NCBI RefSeq assembly: GCF_001296045.1
Contig: NZ_LJHS01000027.1
Coordinates: 62,001 to 126,000, forward strand
DNA from: Rhizobium sp. AAP43
GTDB taxonomy: Bacteria > Pseudomonadota > Alphaproteobacteria > Rhizobiales > Rhizobiaceae
Length of the DNA: 64,000 nucleotides
Direction of reading: 5' to 3'
Under the pieces are notes generated by a model, which saw only the letters and a list, made by a program, of their open reading frames with translations, searched no databases and was not told where the DNA came from. Below, piece after piece: positions 1 through 10,491 of the stretch; position 1 is the first letter of the stretch, and every line of letters starts with the position of its first letter. The translations under genes and the position numbers were made by a program.

Positions 1-82
1 AAACCACCAGAGGCAAAGCCGCCACAAGATAGCGGCCACGGCTCTTCGGCAGGGTTTGTTGTTCATCTTCTGGAGCGCTCAT
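1..82 (-). CDS. ccmG: CcmG/DsbE thiol:disulfide interchange protein (5' part only, cut by window edge)
   Basis: Only the first 27 codons lie in the window (MSAPEDEQQTLPKSRGRY then the start of a hydrophobic stretch), which fits the cytoplasmic tail and membrane anchor of CcmG, the periplasmic thioredoxin-like protein that keeps apocytochrome c cysteines reduced for haem attachment. The thioredoxin domain with its CxxC motif lies outside. The start codon overlaps the ccmD stop in an ATGA arrangement (79-82), so the two are translationally coupled. The name rests mainly on position at the end of a ccmABCD operon, since so little protein is visible. Confidence 0.72.
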   Translation of the reverse strand, partial: MSAPEDEQQTLPKSRGRYLVAALPLVV

Positions 83-255
83 GGAGAGGATGTCTCACCA
101 GCTGCAATCGCGGAACGACGCCGGATGCCTTGCTCTTCCAGAGATTTCAATTCAGCCTGCCGGGCACGGCCATCGAGCCAGGTCCAGGCGATGAGCCCGA
201 GGCAAATGCCGCCTGCGGCAAGATAGGATCCGATGACGTAAAAAGCGTGGCTCAT
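79..255 (-). CDS. ccmD: Haem exporter protein CcmD
   Basis: A 58-residue protein beginning MSHAFYVIGSYLAAGG, with one transmembrane helix (about residues 5-25) and a charged, cytoplasmic C-terminal tail. This is the build of CcmD, the small subunit that stabilises the CcmABC-CcmE haem-handling complex in the inner membrane. The start was placed at ATG 255-253 because it overlaps the ccmC stop (TGA 254-252) by a few bases and ends in an ATGA overlap with ccmG. A longer reading of the same frame would run deep into ccmC and is not credible. Confidence 0.9.
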   Translation of the reverse strand: MSHAFYVIGSYLAAGGICLGLIAWTWLDGRARQAELKSLEEQGIRRRSAIAAGETSSP

Positions 256-1019
256 GCGGCATGCTCCCGTCCGGCCTGGCGCGCGGCCAGACGACGTTGG
301 GCAGCCACACGTCGCCGCCAGATCTCGTTCCGCATCGCCATCAGATGCAGCGTGAAGAACAGACAGGTAAAGGCAAGCGCCATGACCAGGAGCGGCCAGA
401 GAAACGCGGGATCGATCGTCGGTCCGTCGAGCCGCATGACGCTGGCTGGCTGGTGCAGCGTATTCCACCAGTCGACGGAGAACTTGATGATTGGAATATT
501 GACGAATCCGACCAGGATCAACACGGCGCTAAGCCGGGCTGCCCGAGATGCGTCGTCCATGGCGCGGTTGAGCGCAATCAGACCGAGATACATGATGAAG
601 AGAATGAAGACCGAGGTCAGTCGCGCATCCCAGACCCACCACGTGCCCCACATTGGCTTGCCCCAGAGCGATCCGGTGATGAGCGCAATCAACGTAAAGG
701 CAGCACCAAGCGGTGCGGCAGCCCGGTGACTGACATCCGCAAGCGGATGACGCCAGACCAGTGTACCGATCGCGGACAGCGCCATCACGGAATAACACAT
801 CATCGAGAGCCAGGCGGCCGGCACATGCACATACATGATCCGGACCGTATCGCCCTGCTGATAATCGACCTCGGAGCCGAAACTCATATAGAGGCCGGCG
901 ATGAAGAGGAGCAGCGTCAGCCCCGAAAGCCACGGCAGGATGGCTGCCGCAAGCGCGAGAAAACGCGTGGGATTGGCGAGATCGCCGATCTTGGAAATGG
1001 CAAAACTGCTGTTCGTCAT
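252..1019 (-). CDS. ccmC: Haem exporter permease CcmC
   Basis: A 255-residue polytopic membrane protein with about six helices. It carries the tryptophan-rich WWD signature WGTWWVWDARLTS at residues 124-136 and a conserved periplasmic histidine in YVHVPAAW (H65), which together hold haem for transfer to the chaperone CcmE. Length matches the family. It lies between ccmB (60-base gap) and ccmD (4-base overlap), in the order ccmA-B-C-D-G. CcmE, CcmF and CcmH are not here; in rhizobia they are encoded in a separate cycHJKL operon. Confidence 0.96.
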   Translation of the reverse strand: MTNSSFAISKIGDLANPTRFLALAAAILPWLSGLTLLLFIAGLYMSFGSEVDYQQGDTVRIMYVHVPAAWLSMMCYSVMALSAIGTLVWRHPLADVSHRAAAPLGAAFTLIALITGSLWGKPMWGTWWVWDARLTSVFILFIMYLGLIALNRAMDDASRAARLSAVLILVGFVNIPIIKFSVDWWNTLHQPASVMRLDGPTIDPAFLWPLLVMALAFTCLFFTLHLMAMRNEIWRRRVAAQRRLAARQAGREHAA

Positions 1020-1079
1020 GTCTTGCTTCTACCCCTATTCAAACCTGCTCGCAATTGATCCTGGTCAACGGCAGGTGCC

Positions 1080-1739
1080 TCAGTCTGCGGCATTGCGCAG
1101 CGCCAGCGCCGCGGACAGCGGCCCGATCACGGCGAATAACAATGTGAGCGCCACGAGAAACAGGAAGGGCGGCAGGAAGGGTGCCGGATCCTGGACCGCT
1201 GCATAGGAAGCGCCCACCCCGAAGATCAGCACCGGGACCGCCAGTGGCAACACAAGGATCGACACCAGGAGACCACCGCGCGGCAAGGCCACTGCCACGG
1301 CGGCACCCGCTGCACCGATAAAGGTAATGGCCGGCGACCCGACAAGCAGCGTCAGCATCACTGCACCGATCGCCTTTTCGTCCATGTTCATGAACAGGCC
1401 GAGAAGCGGCGACGCAACGACCAAGGGCAAGCCTGTGGCAAGCCAATGGGCAAGGCATTTCACCAGCACGGTCAACACCAGCGGCGTTTCCTGCATGAGA
1501 AGCACATCAAGCGCTCCGTCCTCGCGCTCGGCCTGAAACAGACGATCAAGGCCAAGCAGGGAGGAGAGCAGGGCGCCAATCCACACGATCGCCGGCCCGA
1601 TGCGCGAGAGGAGATTGAGATCCGGGCCAACGGCGAAGGGCACGACCGCAACCACCGTCATGAAGAAGAGAACGCCGATCAGCGCCCCACCGCCAGAGCG
1701 CACCGAGAGTTTAAGGTCACGGAGAAGAAGGGCCATCAT
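1080..1739 (-). CDS. ccmB: Haem exporter permease CcmB
   Basis: A 219-residue hydrophobic protein with about six membrane helices, starting MMALLLRDLKLSVRSGGG, the typical cytoplasmic N-terminus of CcmB. It pairs with the CcmA ATPase and with CcmC to release holo-CcmE during cytochrome c maturation. The start overlaps the ccmA stop by four bases (1736-1739), as expected for coupled translation of ABC subunits. Length is normal and no key region is missing. Confidence 0.95.
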   Translation of the reverse strand: MMALLLRDLKLSVRSGGGALIGVLFFMTVVAVVPFAVGPDLNLLSRIGPAIVWIGALLSSLLGLDRLFQAEREDGALDVLLMQETPLVLTVLVKCLAHWLATGLPLVVASPLLGLFMNMDEKAIGAVMLTLLVGSPAITFIGAAGAAVAVALPRGGLLVSILVLPLAVPVLIFGVGASYAAVQDPAPFLPPFLFLVALTLLFAVIGPLSAALALRNAAD

Positions 1740-2386
1740 GCGGCGGCCTCTTCGTCGGCAACACTGAAGCCGGTGAGTTCAAGGCCCTGCGCACCCTCCA
1801 GCCCAAGCGGATGATGCGTCGCCGCAATCACGATGCCGCCGGCCGCCCGATGGCGCCGCACAAGATCTTCGAACATGGCGTCGGCGCGCCGGTCCAGCGC
1901 TGCCGTCGGCTCATCAAGAATCCAGACGGGTCGATGCGCCACCAGAAGGCGGGCCATCGCGAATCGCCGCTGCTGGCCAGCCGACAAATAGCCATAAGGC
2001 AGATGGGTGATGCCAGCGAGATCGACAGCCTCGGCAGCCGCTTCTACGCTCATGCCCCGTCCCTCGCCGACATCGCCAAGATAAGTCTTCCAGAAGGTCA
2101 GGTTTTCGAAAACGGTGAGTTCGCGCTTCATGCCGTTGCGATGGCCGAGGTAATGGCTGAACTCCCGCGCCGGCCGATCTTCGCCTTCGTCCGCTGCAAG
2201 ACAAACGGCGCGCCCGCTTTCCGGTGCCAGGAGGCCTGCGACGACCCGCAGCAAGGTCGACTTTCCGGTGCCGTTGCGGCCCGTCAAAATCATCGCTTCG
2301 CCGGCAGCCAAGGCAAAGGATATATTAAGGAAAATCAGATCGTCACCGCGTCTGGCGGACAGATTTTCGCAGACCAGCCTGATCAT
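1736..2386 (-). CDS. ccmA: Haem exporter ATP-binding protein CcmA
   Basis: A 216-residue ABC ATPase with Walker A GRNGTGKST (residues 36-44), the signature LSAGQQRR and Walker B WILDEP. It is the first gene of the ccmABCDG operon and energises release of haem-loaded CcmE. The start was set at ATG 2386-2384 (MIRLVCENLS), which has a GGAAAG ribosome site just upstream. An in-frame ATG eleven codons earlier lacks one and would add an atypical N-terminal extension. The gene diverges from acnA across a 271-base intergenic region. Confidence 0.95.
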   Translation of the reverse strand: MIRLVCENLSARRGDDLIFLNISFALAAGEAMILTGRNGTGKSTLLRVVAGLLAPESGRAVCLAADEGEDRPAREFSHYLGHRNGMKRELTVFENLTFWKTYLGDVGEGRGMSVEAAAEAVDLAGITHLPYGYLSAGQQRRFAMARLLVAHRPVWILDEPTAALDRRADAMFEDLVRRHRAAGGIVIAATHHPLGLEGAQGLELTGFSVADEEAAA

Positions 2387-2657
2387 GTGCGCTTTCCGGC
2401 AGGATGAGCCCTGCCTCATAAAAATTGTCGCGTTTCGCCCTTCGTCGGTCTGGCACCTTTCTTAGAAATTATCTATAAGACCTGCAACCACGCCAGCGGC
2501 CGGCGTGAAGTTCATCCTTGTGCCGAACTTGAGGATCGCAAAGCGCGTTTTTCACGGGCGGACAGCGGAAATGGTCGTACCCGCATCCTGATGTGCATGA
2601 AGTGCATAGGCGTCCGCACGATTGTGTTGGCTATCAGAATATGCGGGGTTTCTATCC
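2387..2657. promoter_or_regulatory. Divergent ccmA/acnA intergenic region with Irr-box-like palindrome
   Basis: This 271-base gap must hold the promoters of both the ccm operon and acnA. At 2461-2477 lies CTTAGAAATTATCTATA, which matches the rhizobial Irr control element as I remember it (TTTAGAA-N3-TTCTAAA) at 11 of 14 fixed positions. Haem maturation and aconitase are both plausible Irr/RirA targets, but the match is imperfect. No small gene is evident here. Confidence 0.35.
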
Positions 2658-5351
<2,694 letters not shown>

Positions 5352-5373
5352 TAGGGCCACGCATCAACGCAAG

Positions 5374-5400
5374 AGCCGCCGGATACGTCCGGCGGCTTTT
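5374..5400 (+). terminator. Rho-independent terminator of acnA
   Basis: A perfect 10-bp stem, AGCCGCCGGA / TCCGGCGGCT (5374-5383 with 5388-5397), closes on a TACG tetraloop and is followed by a short T run. It lies 23 bases after the acnA stop. Confidence 0.93.
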
Positions 5401-5543
5401 GCATGTGCAGACGCAACATGAACGTGCGAGCGATGCCGGAAGTCTCACCCCATCGTGACTTTTCCGGATCAGATTATGCCGGTATCAGTTCGTCCAGAAT
5501 GATAGGCTTGGACCAAATCAAGAAAAGGCGTGACAGAGTTTAC

Positions 5544-6314
5544 ATGGCAATCCTGAAGGTCAAGAACAGCCCCCTGGCTCAGGCTTTCCTGATGGGTGTC
5601 GCACTCTGTCTGCCTCTCCCAGCCGCAGCAGAGGAGTTCGTTACGCCCAAGGGCGTTGTTGAACTCTTCACCTCGCAAGGCTGCCGGTCTTGCCCGCCAG
5701 CCGATCGTGCATTCGAGACGATGGTGCGTCAGGGTGACGTGGTCGCCTTGTCCTACCATGTCGACTACTGGAATTACCTTGGCTGGGCCGACACGCTGGC
5801 GAAGTCGGAAAACACCAAGCGCCAATATGCCTATGCCAAGGCGTTCGGGCGCAGTGGGGTCTACACGCCCCAGGCCGTCGTTAACGGTATCGACCATCTC
5901 AAGGGAACGGATGCGGGCGAAATCAATAGCAGGATGGAGAAGCTGAGCGCTGGTGGTCGGGGTCTGGTGGTGCCGGTGAAAGCCAACCGGCAGAACGACC
6001 AGCTTTCCATCTCGATTGGCAAGGGAACGGGCAAGGCGGAAGTCGTGGTCGTCTACTTCCGCCAACGCCAGACAGTGGAGATGATGAAGGGCGAGAATGT
6101 CGGCCAGAAGCTCGACTACTGGCACAGCGTGACGGATCTGCAGACCGTGGGCATGTGGGACGGATCGCCTTTGGACATTACCTTGCCGGCGAAAGTCATG
6201 GGGTCTGACGACAGCGATGGCTGCGCAATTCTGCTTCAGTCCGTCGACGAAGAAGGCAACCCGGCCGCCATCATGGGCGCGGCCATGCTTGTCCCAAAAT
6301 CTGCTGAACTCTAG
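5544..6314 (+). CDS. DUF1223 secreted thioredoxin-like protein
   Basis: A 256-residue protein with an N-terminal signal peptide (MAILKVKNSPLAQAF, hydrophobic to about residue 28, AAA-type cleavage site). The DUF1223 domain begins VVELFTSQGCRSCPPAD, where the CxxC lies on the first helix of a predicted thioredoxin fold, so a periplasmic redox role is plausible but unproven. The start at ATG 5544 gives a clean signal peptide; in-frame ATGs from 5403 onward would add a charged leader that hides it. It stands alone between the acnA terminator and the convergent siderophore-receptor gene. Confidence 0.8.
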   Translation: MAILKVKNSPLAQAFLMGVALCLPLPAAAEEFVTPKGVVELFTSQGCRSCPPADRAFETMVRQGDVVALSYHVDYWNYLGWADTLAKSENTKRQYAYAKAFGRSGVYTPQAVVNGIDHLKGTDAGEINSRMEKLSAGGRGLVVPVKANRQNDQLSISIGKGTGKAEVVVVYFRQRQTVEMMKGENVGQKLDYWHSVTDLQTVGMWDGSPLDITLPAKVMGSDDSDGCAILLQSVDEEGNPAAIMGAAMLVPKSAEL

Positions 6315-6534
6315 GAAATCTGAGAGAGAACTTGGAGCGGTCCGGCCCGGAAGCATTGGGGGGCTGGGGGTAAGGGGTCAATGCGCCAGACCGGACCTTT
6401 TGGCGCATCGCGCCAACCAAGTTGGTTATAACTCATCGCGAATATCACCCCTGATTTGTCCAAATTGGGGCAAGCCGGAGCTTCCCACAATCACAGCGTG
6501 ACGGGCGTCACCTCCTTCTCGCCTAAGCCATTGT
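6315..6534. other. Gap between convergent genes, no gene seen
   Basis: About 220 bases between the DUF1223 stop and the receptor-side parS/terminator complex. I see short repeats such as GGCGCATCGCGCC (6401-6413) but no open frame with a ribosome site and no RNA gene I recognise. Confidence 0.5.
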
Positions 6535-6550
6535 CGTTTCACGTGAAAAA
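6535..6550. other. parS-like ParB-binding site (distal)
   Basis: CGTTTCACGTGAAAAA matches the conserved bacterial parS consensus TGTTTCACGTGAAACA at 14 of 16 bases, including the full TTTCACGTGAAA core. It is about 43 kb from parB and 52 kb from oriC, and it overlaps the T run of the receptor gene's terminator, so part of the A run may be selected for termination rather than ParB binding. Confidence 0.6.
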
Positions 6551-6580
6551 AAGAGCCGCGGACAGAAGCCCGCGGCCCTC
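6546..6580 (-). terminator. Rho-independent terminator of the siderophore receptor gene
   Basis: Read on the minus strand, a GC-rich stem built on GCCGCGG / CCGCGGC (6570-6576 with 6555-6561) is followed by seven T residues. A second small perfect hairpin, GACCGT-GTT-ACGGTC (6586-6600), sits between it and the stop codon. Confidence 0.85.
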
Positions 6581-6600
6581 GTTCCGACCGTGTTACGGTC

Positions 6601-8733
6601 TTACCAAGTCTTGGATAGCTTGAAGGTGATCGTCCGACCTTCGCCATAGCCGCAGACGAGGGTGCCCTGGCAACCAGCCACATATTGTTTGTCGAACAGA
6701 TTATTGACGTTCAGAGAGAGGCCCCAATCGTTTTTCTCATAGCGCAGGGCAGCATCCGCAAGCACAACGTCAGGCACCGTCTTGGTGTTGGGCATGTCGG
6801 CCCAGCTTTCACCCTGGTAGCGAAGACCTGCGCCGAGGCTCAACCCTTCGAAATACCCAGTCGGCACCTCGTAGTCGACCCAGACCGATGCCTGCATATC
6901 CGGCGTGAGATAAGGCGTGCTGCCCAGCAGCGAACCATTCTCATCCGCCGTCACCTCAAGATCCTGGTAGGTAAAGGAGCCGAGCAGCTTCCAGCTTTCG
7001 GACAGGTCCACCTTGCCTTCGAGTTCGAAGCCTCTCGCTTCCACTTCACCCACCTGTGTTGAGATGCCGAGCGTCGTATTCGTCCAGTTTTGTTTGGTGA
7101 TGTGGAACACGGATGCGGTGATCAGGCCGGAAAAGGAAGTCGGCTCATACTTGATCCCGGCTTCATACTGATACCCTTCTTCAGGAACGAGCGCTTCGCC
7201 AAGCGTTGTCCCGACCACCGGATTGAAGAACGTGCCCGCGCTGAGATAGGGGGTTACGCCATTGGCGAATTCGTAGGCCAGACCTACGCGCCCCGAAATG
7301 GCTGAGTCATTGGAATCATAGTCTCCGGCATATAGATGGTCTTCGAGTTGGGTATCGATAACATCGTAGCGCCCGTTCAGGGTCGCAATCCAGCCATCTC
7401 CGAAGCGGATCTGATCTTGGGCATACAGACCAACCTGCTGAAGGTTCAGTGTCTGGTTAAGATAGACGCCGTTGGTGGGCTGGGGAACTCCATAGACCGG
7501 ATCCGTTGCATTGATCGGCGTGGCGACCGCAAAAGCCTGAACACTCTGCAACTCATAGTTTTTGTAATCCAGGCCAGCCATCATCTCGTGGTCAAGCGCA
7601 CCGGTTTCAAACTCGCCACTTACCCTATTGTCGACGGCATAACTGTCGACAGAAGTTTCATGCTCGAAGCCGAAACGGTTGAGCAACCCTGTCGCCAGAT
7701 CAACATATCCATAGCTATAGGGGCTGTTCTCATGCCGGTTCACATGACCGTAACGCGCATTCTGCGCAAAGGTCACCCCATTTTCGAATTCATGCTCGAA
7801 TTCGTAACCGAGCATGGTCTGACGGATCTTGCTGAAGTCCGTTGACGGTTCACCATAGTCAGCGTCCGGATCAATCTTGCCGAAAGGCGCATCGACCACC
7901 GTGCCTACATAGGGGAAGAAGCCGTTGGTGCCAGTCTGCTGATCCAGACTGGAGTAGTAGCCATACACATTAAGCTTGGTCGCATCGTCAGGGCTCCAGG
8001 TCACCTCCGGAGCGACGACACCACGGAACTCGTCGCCCGCCGCCGTATCGCCGCCGTCAATCTTGCCGATGAGACGCGAGGATACGCCTTGTTGCTCAAA
8101 GACGTGGTTGACGTCAAAATTGAAGAAGGCGGTCCCGTGGTTGTTGATGCCCGTTTCGGTATAGATCCGGTTTTCATCGAGCGGACGCTTGCCAACGAGA
8201 TTGACGATGCCGCCCGGGTTGGCGCCGCCATAGAGGACCGATGCTGGCCCCTTCAGAACCTCAACGCGCTCCAGAAAGAAGGGATCGACCTGAAAGCCGC
8301 CGAAGCCATAGCTCCAGAGGTTGAGGCCATCGAGGAACACGCCTGTCTGTGTCGCGTCAAATCCGCGGATATAGATCCAGTCGGTATCGCCATCTGCACC
8401 GAAGGGTTGGGCCATCACGCCCGGCGTATAACGCAGGATTTCGTCGACCTTGTTGGTTACGCCCCGATCCTCGATCTCCTCCCGGCCAACGACATTGACC
8501 GATTGCGGAATTTCGGTGATCGGCGTGCCCGTCTTTGAACCTGTCGTGCTTTCACCAGCCACATAGCCTTCGACCGGCCCTGTCGCATTGTTGCCGTGTC
8601 CCTCGACCACAATCGTCTGCAGTTCCGTACTCGTGTCTTGGCTTTGCCCGAGCGCGGGCGCCGATACGAGCGTCAGCGCGGCGCCTGCAAGCAAAATCCG
8701 CTTTAAAGATCGATGACGTGTGAATTCGTTCAT
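6601..8733 (-). CDS. TonB-dependent siderophore receptor, FhuA/FoxA type
   Basis: A 710-residue outer-membrane receptor with a signal peptide (cleavage near ALG-Q, residue 29-30). The plug domain (about 60-170) contains IRGFD and VLKGPASVLYG...PGGIVN, and the 22-strand barrel ends in an aromatic residue (KLSKTW). The family imports ferric hydroxamate siderophores such as ferrichrome or ferrioxamine by TonB energy; the exact ligand cannot be read from sequence. No siderophore synthesis or ABC uptake gene is adjacent, so it probably takes up xenosiderophores or works with a transporter elsewhere. A TGA-N9-TCA motif upstream suggests iron control. Confidence 0.9.
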   Translation of the reverse strand: MNEFTRHRSLKRILLAGAALTLVSAPALGQSQDTSTELQTIVVEGHGNNATGPVEGYVAGESTTGSKTGTPITEIPQSVNVVGREEIEDRGVTNKVDEILRYTPGVMAQPFGADGDTDWIYIRGFDATQTGVFLDGLNLWSYGFGGFQVDPFFLERVEVLKGPASVLYGGANPGGIVNLVGKRPLDENRIYTETGINNHGTAFFNFDVNHVFEQQGVSSRLIGKIDGGDTAAGDEFRGVVAPEVTWSPDDATKLNVYGYYSSLDQQTGTNGFFPYVGTVVDAPFGKIDPDADYGEPSTDFSKIRQTMLGYEFEHEFENGVTFAQNARYGHVNRHENSPYSYGYVDLATGLLNRFGFEHETSVDSYAVDNRVSGEFETGALDHEMMAGLDYKNYELQSVQAFAVATPINATDPVYGVPQPTNGVYLNQTLNLQQVGLYAQDQIRFGDGWIATLNGRYDVIDTQLEDHLYAGDYDSNDSAISGRVGLAYEFANGVTPYLSAGTFFNPVVGTTLGEALVPEEGYQYEAGIKYEPTSFSGLITASVFHITKQNWTNTTLGISTQVGEVEARGFELEGKVDLSESWKLLGSFTYQDLEVTADENGSLLGSTPYLTPDMQASVWVDYEVPTGYFEGLSLGAGLRYQGESWADMPNTKTVPDVVLADAALRYEKNDWGLSLNVNNLFDKQYVAGCQGTLVCGYGEGRTITFKLSKTW

Positions 8734-8783
8734 GCGCAGTCCCCATACGGCCTTGAATGACCGTCTCTGATCCCGAGATAACG

Positions 8784-8798
8784 TGACTGGTTATCTCA
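8784..8798. promoter_or_regulatory. Candidate RirA iron-responsive operator
   Basis: TGACTGGTTATCTCA fits the rhizobial iron-responsive operator pattern TGA-N9-TCA and lies about 50 bases upstream of the receptor start. It abuts a second inverted repeat, TCTCAA-GTA-TTGAGA. RirA represses iron-uptake genes in rhizobia when iron is ample. The motif is short and loosely defined, so chance is possible. Confidence 0.45.
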
Positions 8799-8914
8799 AG
8801 TATTGAGAGACTGCTTGCCGAATCCTGCTGCGATTGGATTGTTCTTGGACAAATTTCATATTTGAGGCGCACCACCCGCATTGGCGGGGAGCGCGCCTCA
8901 ATGCCGGAATGACT

Positions 8915-9547
8915 TCAAGCGAGGAGGGAATCGTATGCCGCTACGGATTTTACCGCGCGGTTGCCGATCGTCGCGGCATCGTCACCTGGCTTGTAGAGGC
9001 TTGAGCCCAGACCGAATGCACGTACGCCGACCTTCCAGTAGTCGGCAAAATTGGCATCCGAGACACCGCCGACGGCGCCGATCGGCAGGTTTGGCGGAAG
9101 AATGGCCTTGATCGCAGAAATGCCCGAAGGACCAAGTACGCTTGCAGGGAAGAACTTCAGCGCAGCTGCACCTGATTTGGCCGCCAGCAGCGCCTCTGTC
9201 GGCGTAAACACACCCGGCATGGTCACCATGCCGTGCGACACGGCGCGACGGATCACGTCGGGCTCGACATTCGGCGTTACAAGGAGGTTGCCGCCGGCGT
9301 CGTGAAGGCGGTCGACCTGAGACACATCCAGAACCGTACCGGCACCGATCAGGACATTGGCGGGCGCGAGCTTGCGGGCCTTCTCGATGGAAACGAACGG
9401 ATCCGGCGAATTGAGCGGCACCTCGATCGCTTCGAAACCGGCCTCCACCAAGGCATCGACCGCCGCCTCGATTTCCTCCGGCTTGATGCCGCGCAGGATG
9501 GCGACGAGATTGCGGCGAAGAGCCGGCCAGGCGACGGATGCGGTCAT
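8915..9547 (-). CDS. dgoA: 2-dehydro-3-deoxy-6-phosphogalactonate aldolase
   Basis: A 210-residue KDPG/KDPGal class I aldolase that cleaves 2-keto-3-deoxy-6-phosphogalactonate to pyruvate and glyceraldehyde-3-phosphate, the last step of the De Ley-Doudoroff pathway. Visible family motifs are AILRGI near the N-terminus, the Schiff-base lysine segment ALKFFPAS, and GAVGGV. The start was placed at ATG 9547 (MTASVAWPALRR), four bases after the dgoK stop and with an AAGGA site; the longer frame enters dgoK. DgoA rather than Eda is preferred because of the adjoining dgoK. It is the last gene of the sugar operon. Confidence 0.9.
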   Translation of the reverse strand: MTASVAWPALRRNLVAILRGIKPEEIEAAVDALVEAGFEAIEVPLNSPDPFVSIEKARKLAPANVLIGAGTVLDVSQVDRLHDAGGNLLVTPNVEPDVIRRAVSHGMVTMPGVFTPTEALLAAKSGAAALKFFPASVLGPSGISAIKAILPPNLPIGAVGGVSDANFADYWKVGVRAFGLGSSLYKPGDDAATIGNRAVKSVAAYDSLLA

Positions 9548-9551
9548 ACGT

Positions 9552-10481
9552 TCAGTCCTTGAATTCGTGGTCAAACAGGGAGATGGCTGAGGCCAGAAGA
9601 CCGCGGCGCACAAGCAGACCGCCGTCGAGCATGATCGCCTCGCCGCCCGCCTTCTGGATGGCGCGGGCATAGAGACGGGTCAGCTTGCCGGTACCGATCA
9701 GATAGGCTTTGCCATGACGCAGAAGATCCTGGCGGATTGCGGCAATTTCGGCACCGATCAGCATGCCTGAAAGCCGAGCAGCAGGGTTGGTTTTCGTCCC
9801 TGATGTCAAAAGGCTTTCGGCACGGATGGAGAAGAGCGTCGATGTCAGGGCAAAGCCGGGTTCGAGCGCTTGTTCCACTGCGGCATCAAAAATCTCGACA
9901 TCCGCTTCCGCATCGCCATCTTCCGGAACGGAGAGGCGAAGGATCGATTGCCGGCTTATAAGGTTGAAGAGCTCACCGGTCATCACGGTTGAAAAGCGGC
10001 GGACAAGCCCCCCTTCGACCAGAGCCCACTTCGAATGCGTACCGGGTAAACAAAAGAGGGCGTTATCGAGCCCCTGCTCCAGGGCACCTGCGAGCTGGGT
10101 TTCTTCGCCGCGCATCACGTCGAAGGCACCGCCTTCGCGCTGGCAGACACCCGGCAGAATGTAGACTGTGCGGCTGACCCCTTCGGGGCGAACTGCATGT
10201 TGAAAAAGCCCGACAAGCGGTGCCGCCGTTTCCACATAAGGCGCCTCCTTCCAACCCGTGCGGGCGCCGGCCATACCGGCGACCACGACAGGAAGGTCAG
10301 GTGAGGCGCCGAGGGCCGATAGATGGCCCTCAAGCACGGCAGGATAGGCAGCCTTGTCGAGGCTGCCCATGCCTTCGGCGGACTGCCGCTCACCAATGAT
10401 CTCACCCTGGCTATCAACGAGCCAGATGCGCAGATTGCTTGTGCCCCAATCAACCAGAGCGGCGAACGGCTGTCCGGTCAC
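9552..10481 (-). CDS. dgoK: 2-dehydro-3-deoxygalactonokinase
   Basis: A 309-residue DgoK-family sugar kinase with the N-terminal phosphate-binding segment VDWGTSNLRIWL and the central LPGTHSKWA motif. It phosphorylates 2-keto-3-deoxygalactonate for the DgoA aldolase encoded next to it. The start is GTG 10481 (MTGQPFAALVDWG), chosen because AAGGAG lies seven bases upstream and the protein then begins just before the conserved phosphate loop; the frame stays open far upstream into the dehydrogenase gene, which is a shadow. The gap to the preceding stop is ten bases. Confidence 0.92.
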   Translation of the reverse strand: MTGQPFAALVDWGTSNLRIWLVDSQGEIIGERQSAEGMGSLDKAAYPAVLEGHLSALGASPDLPVVVAGMAGARTGWKEAPYVETAAPLVGLFQHAVRPEGVSRTVYILPGVCQREGGAFDVMRGEETQLAGALEQGLDNALFCLPGTHSKWALVEGGLVRRFSTVMTGELFNLISRQSILRLSVPEDGDAEADVEIFDAAVEQALEPGFALTSTLFSIRAESLLTSGTKTNPAARLSGMLIGAEIAAIRQDLLRHGKAYLIGTGKLTRLYARAIQKAGGEAIMLDGGLLVRRGLLASAISLFDHEFKD

Positions 10482-10491
10482 TGCACTCTCC

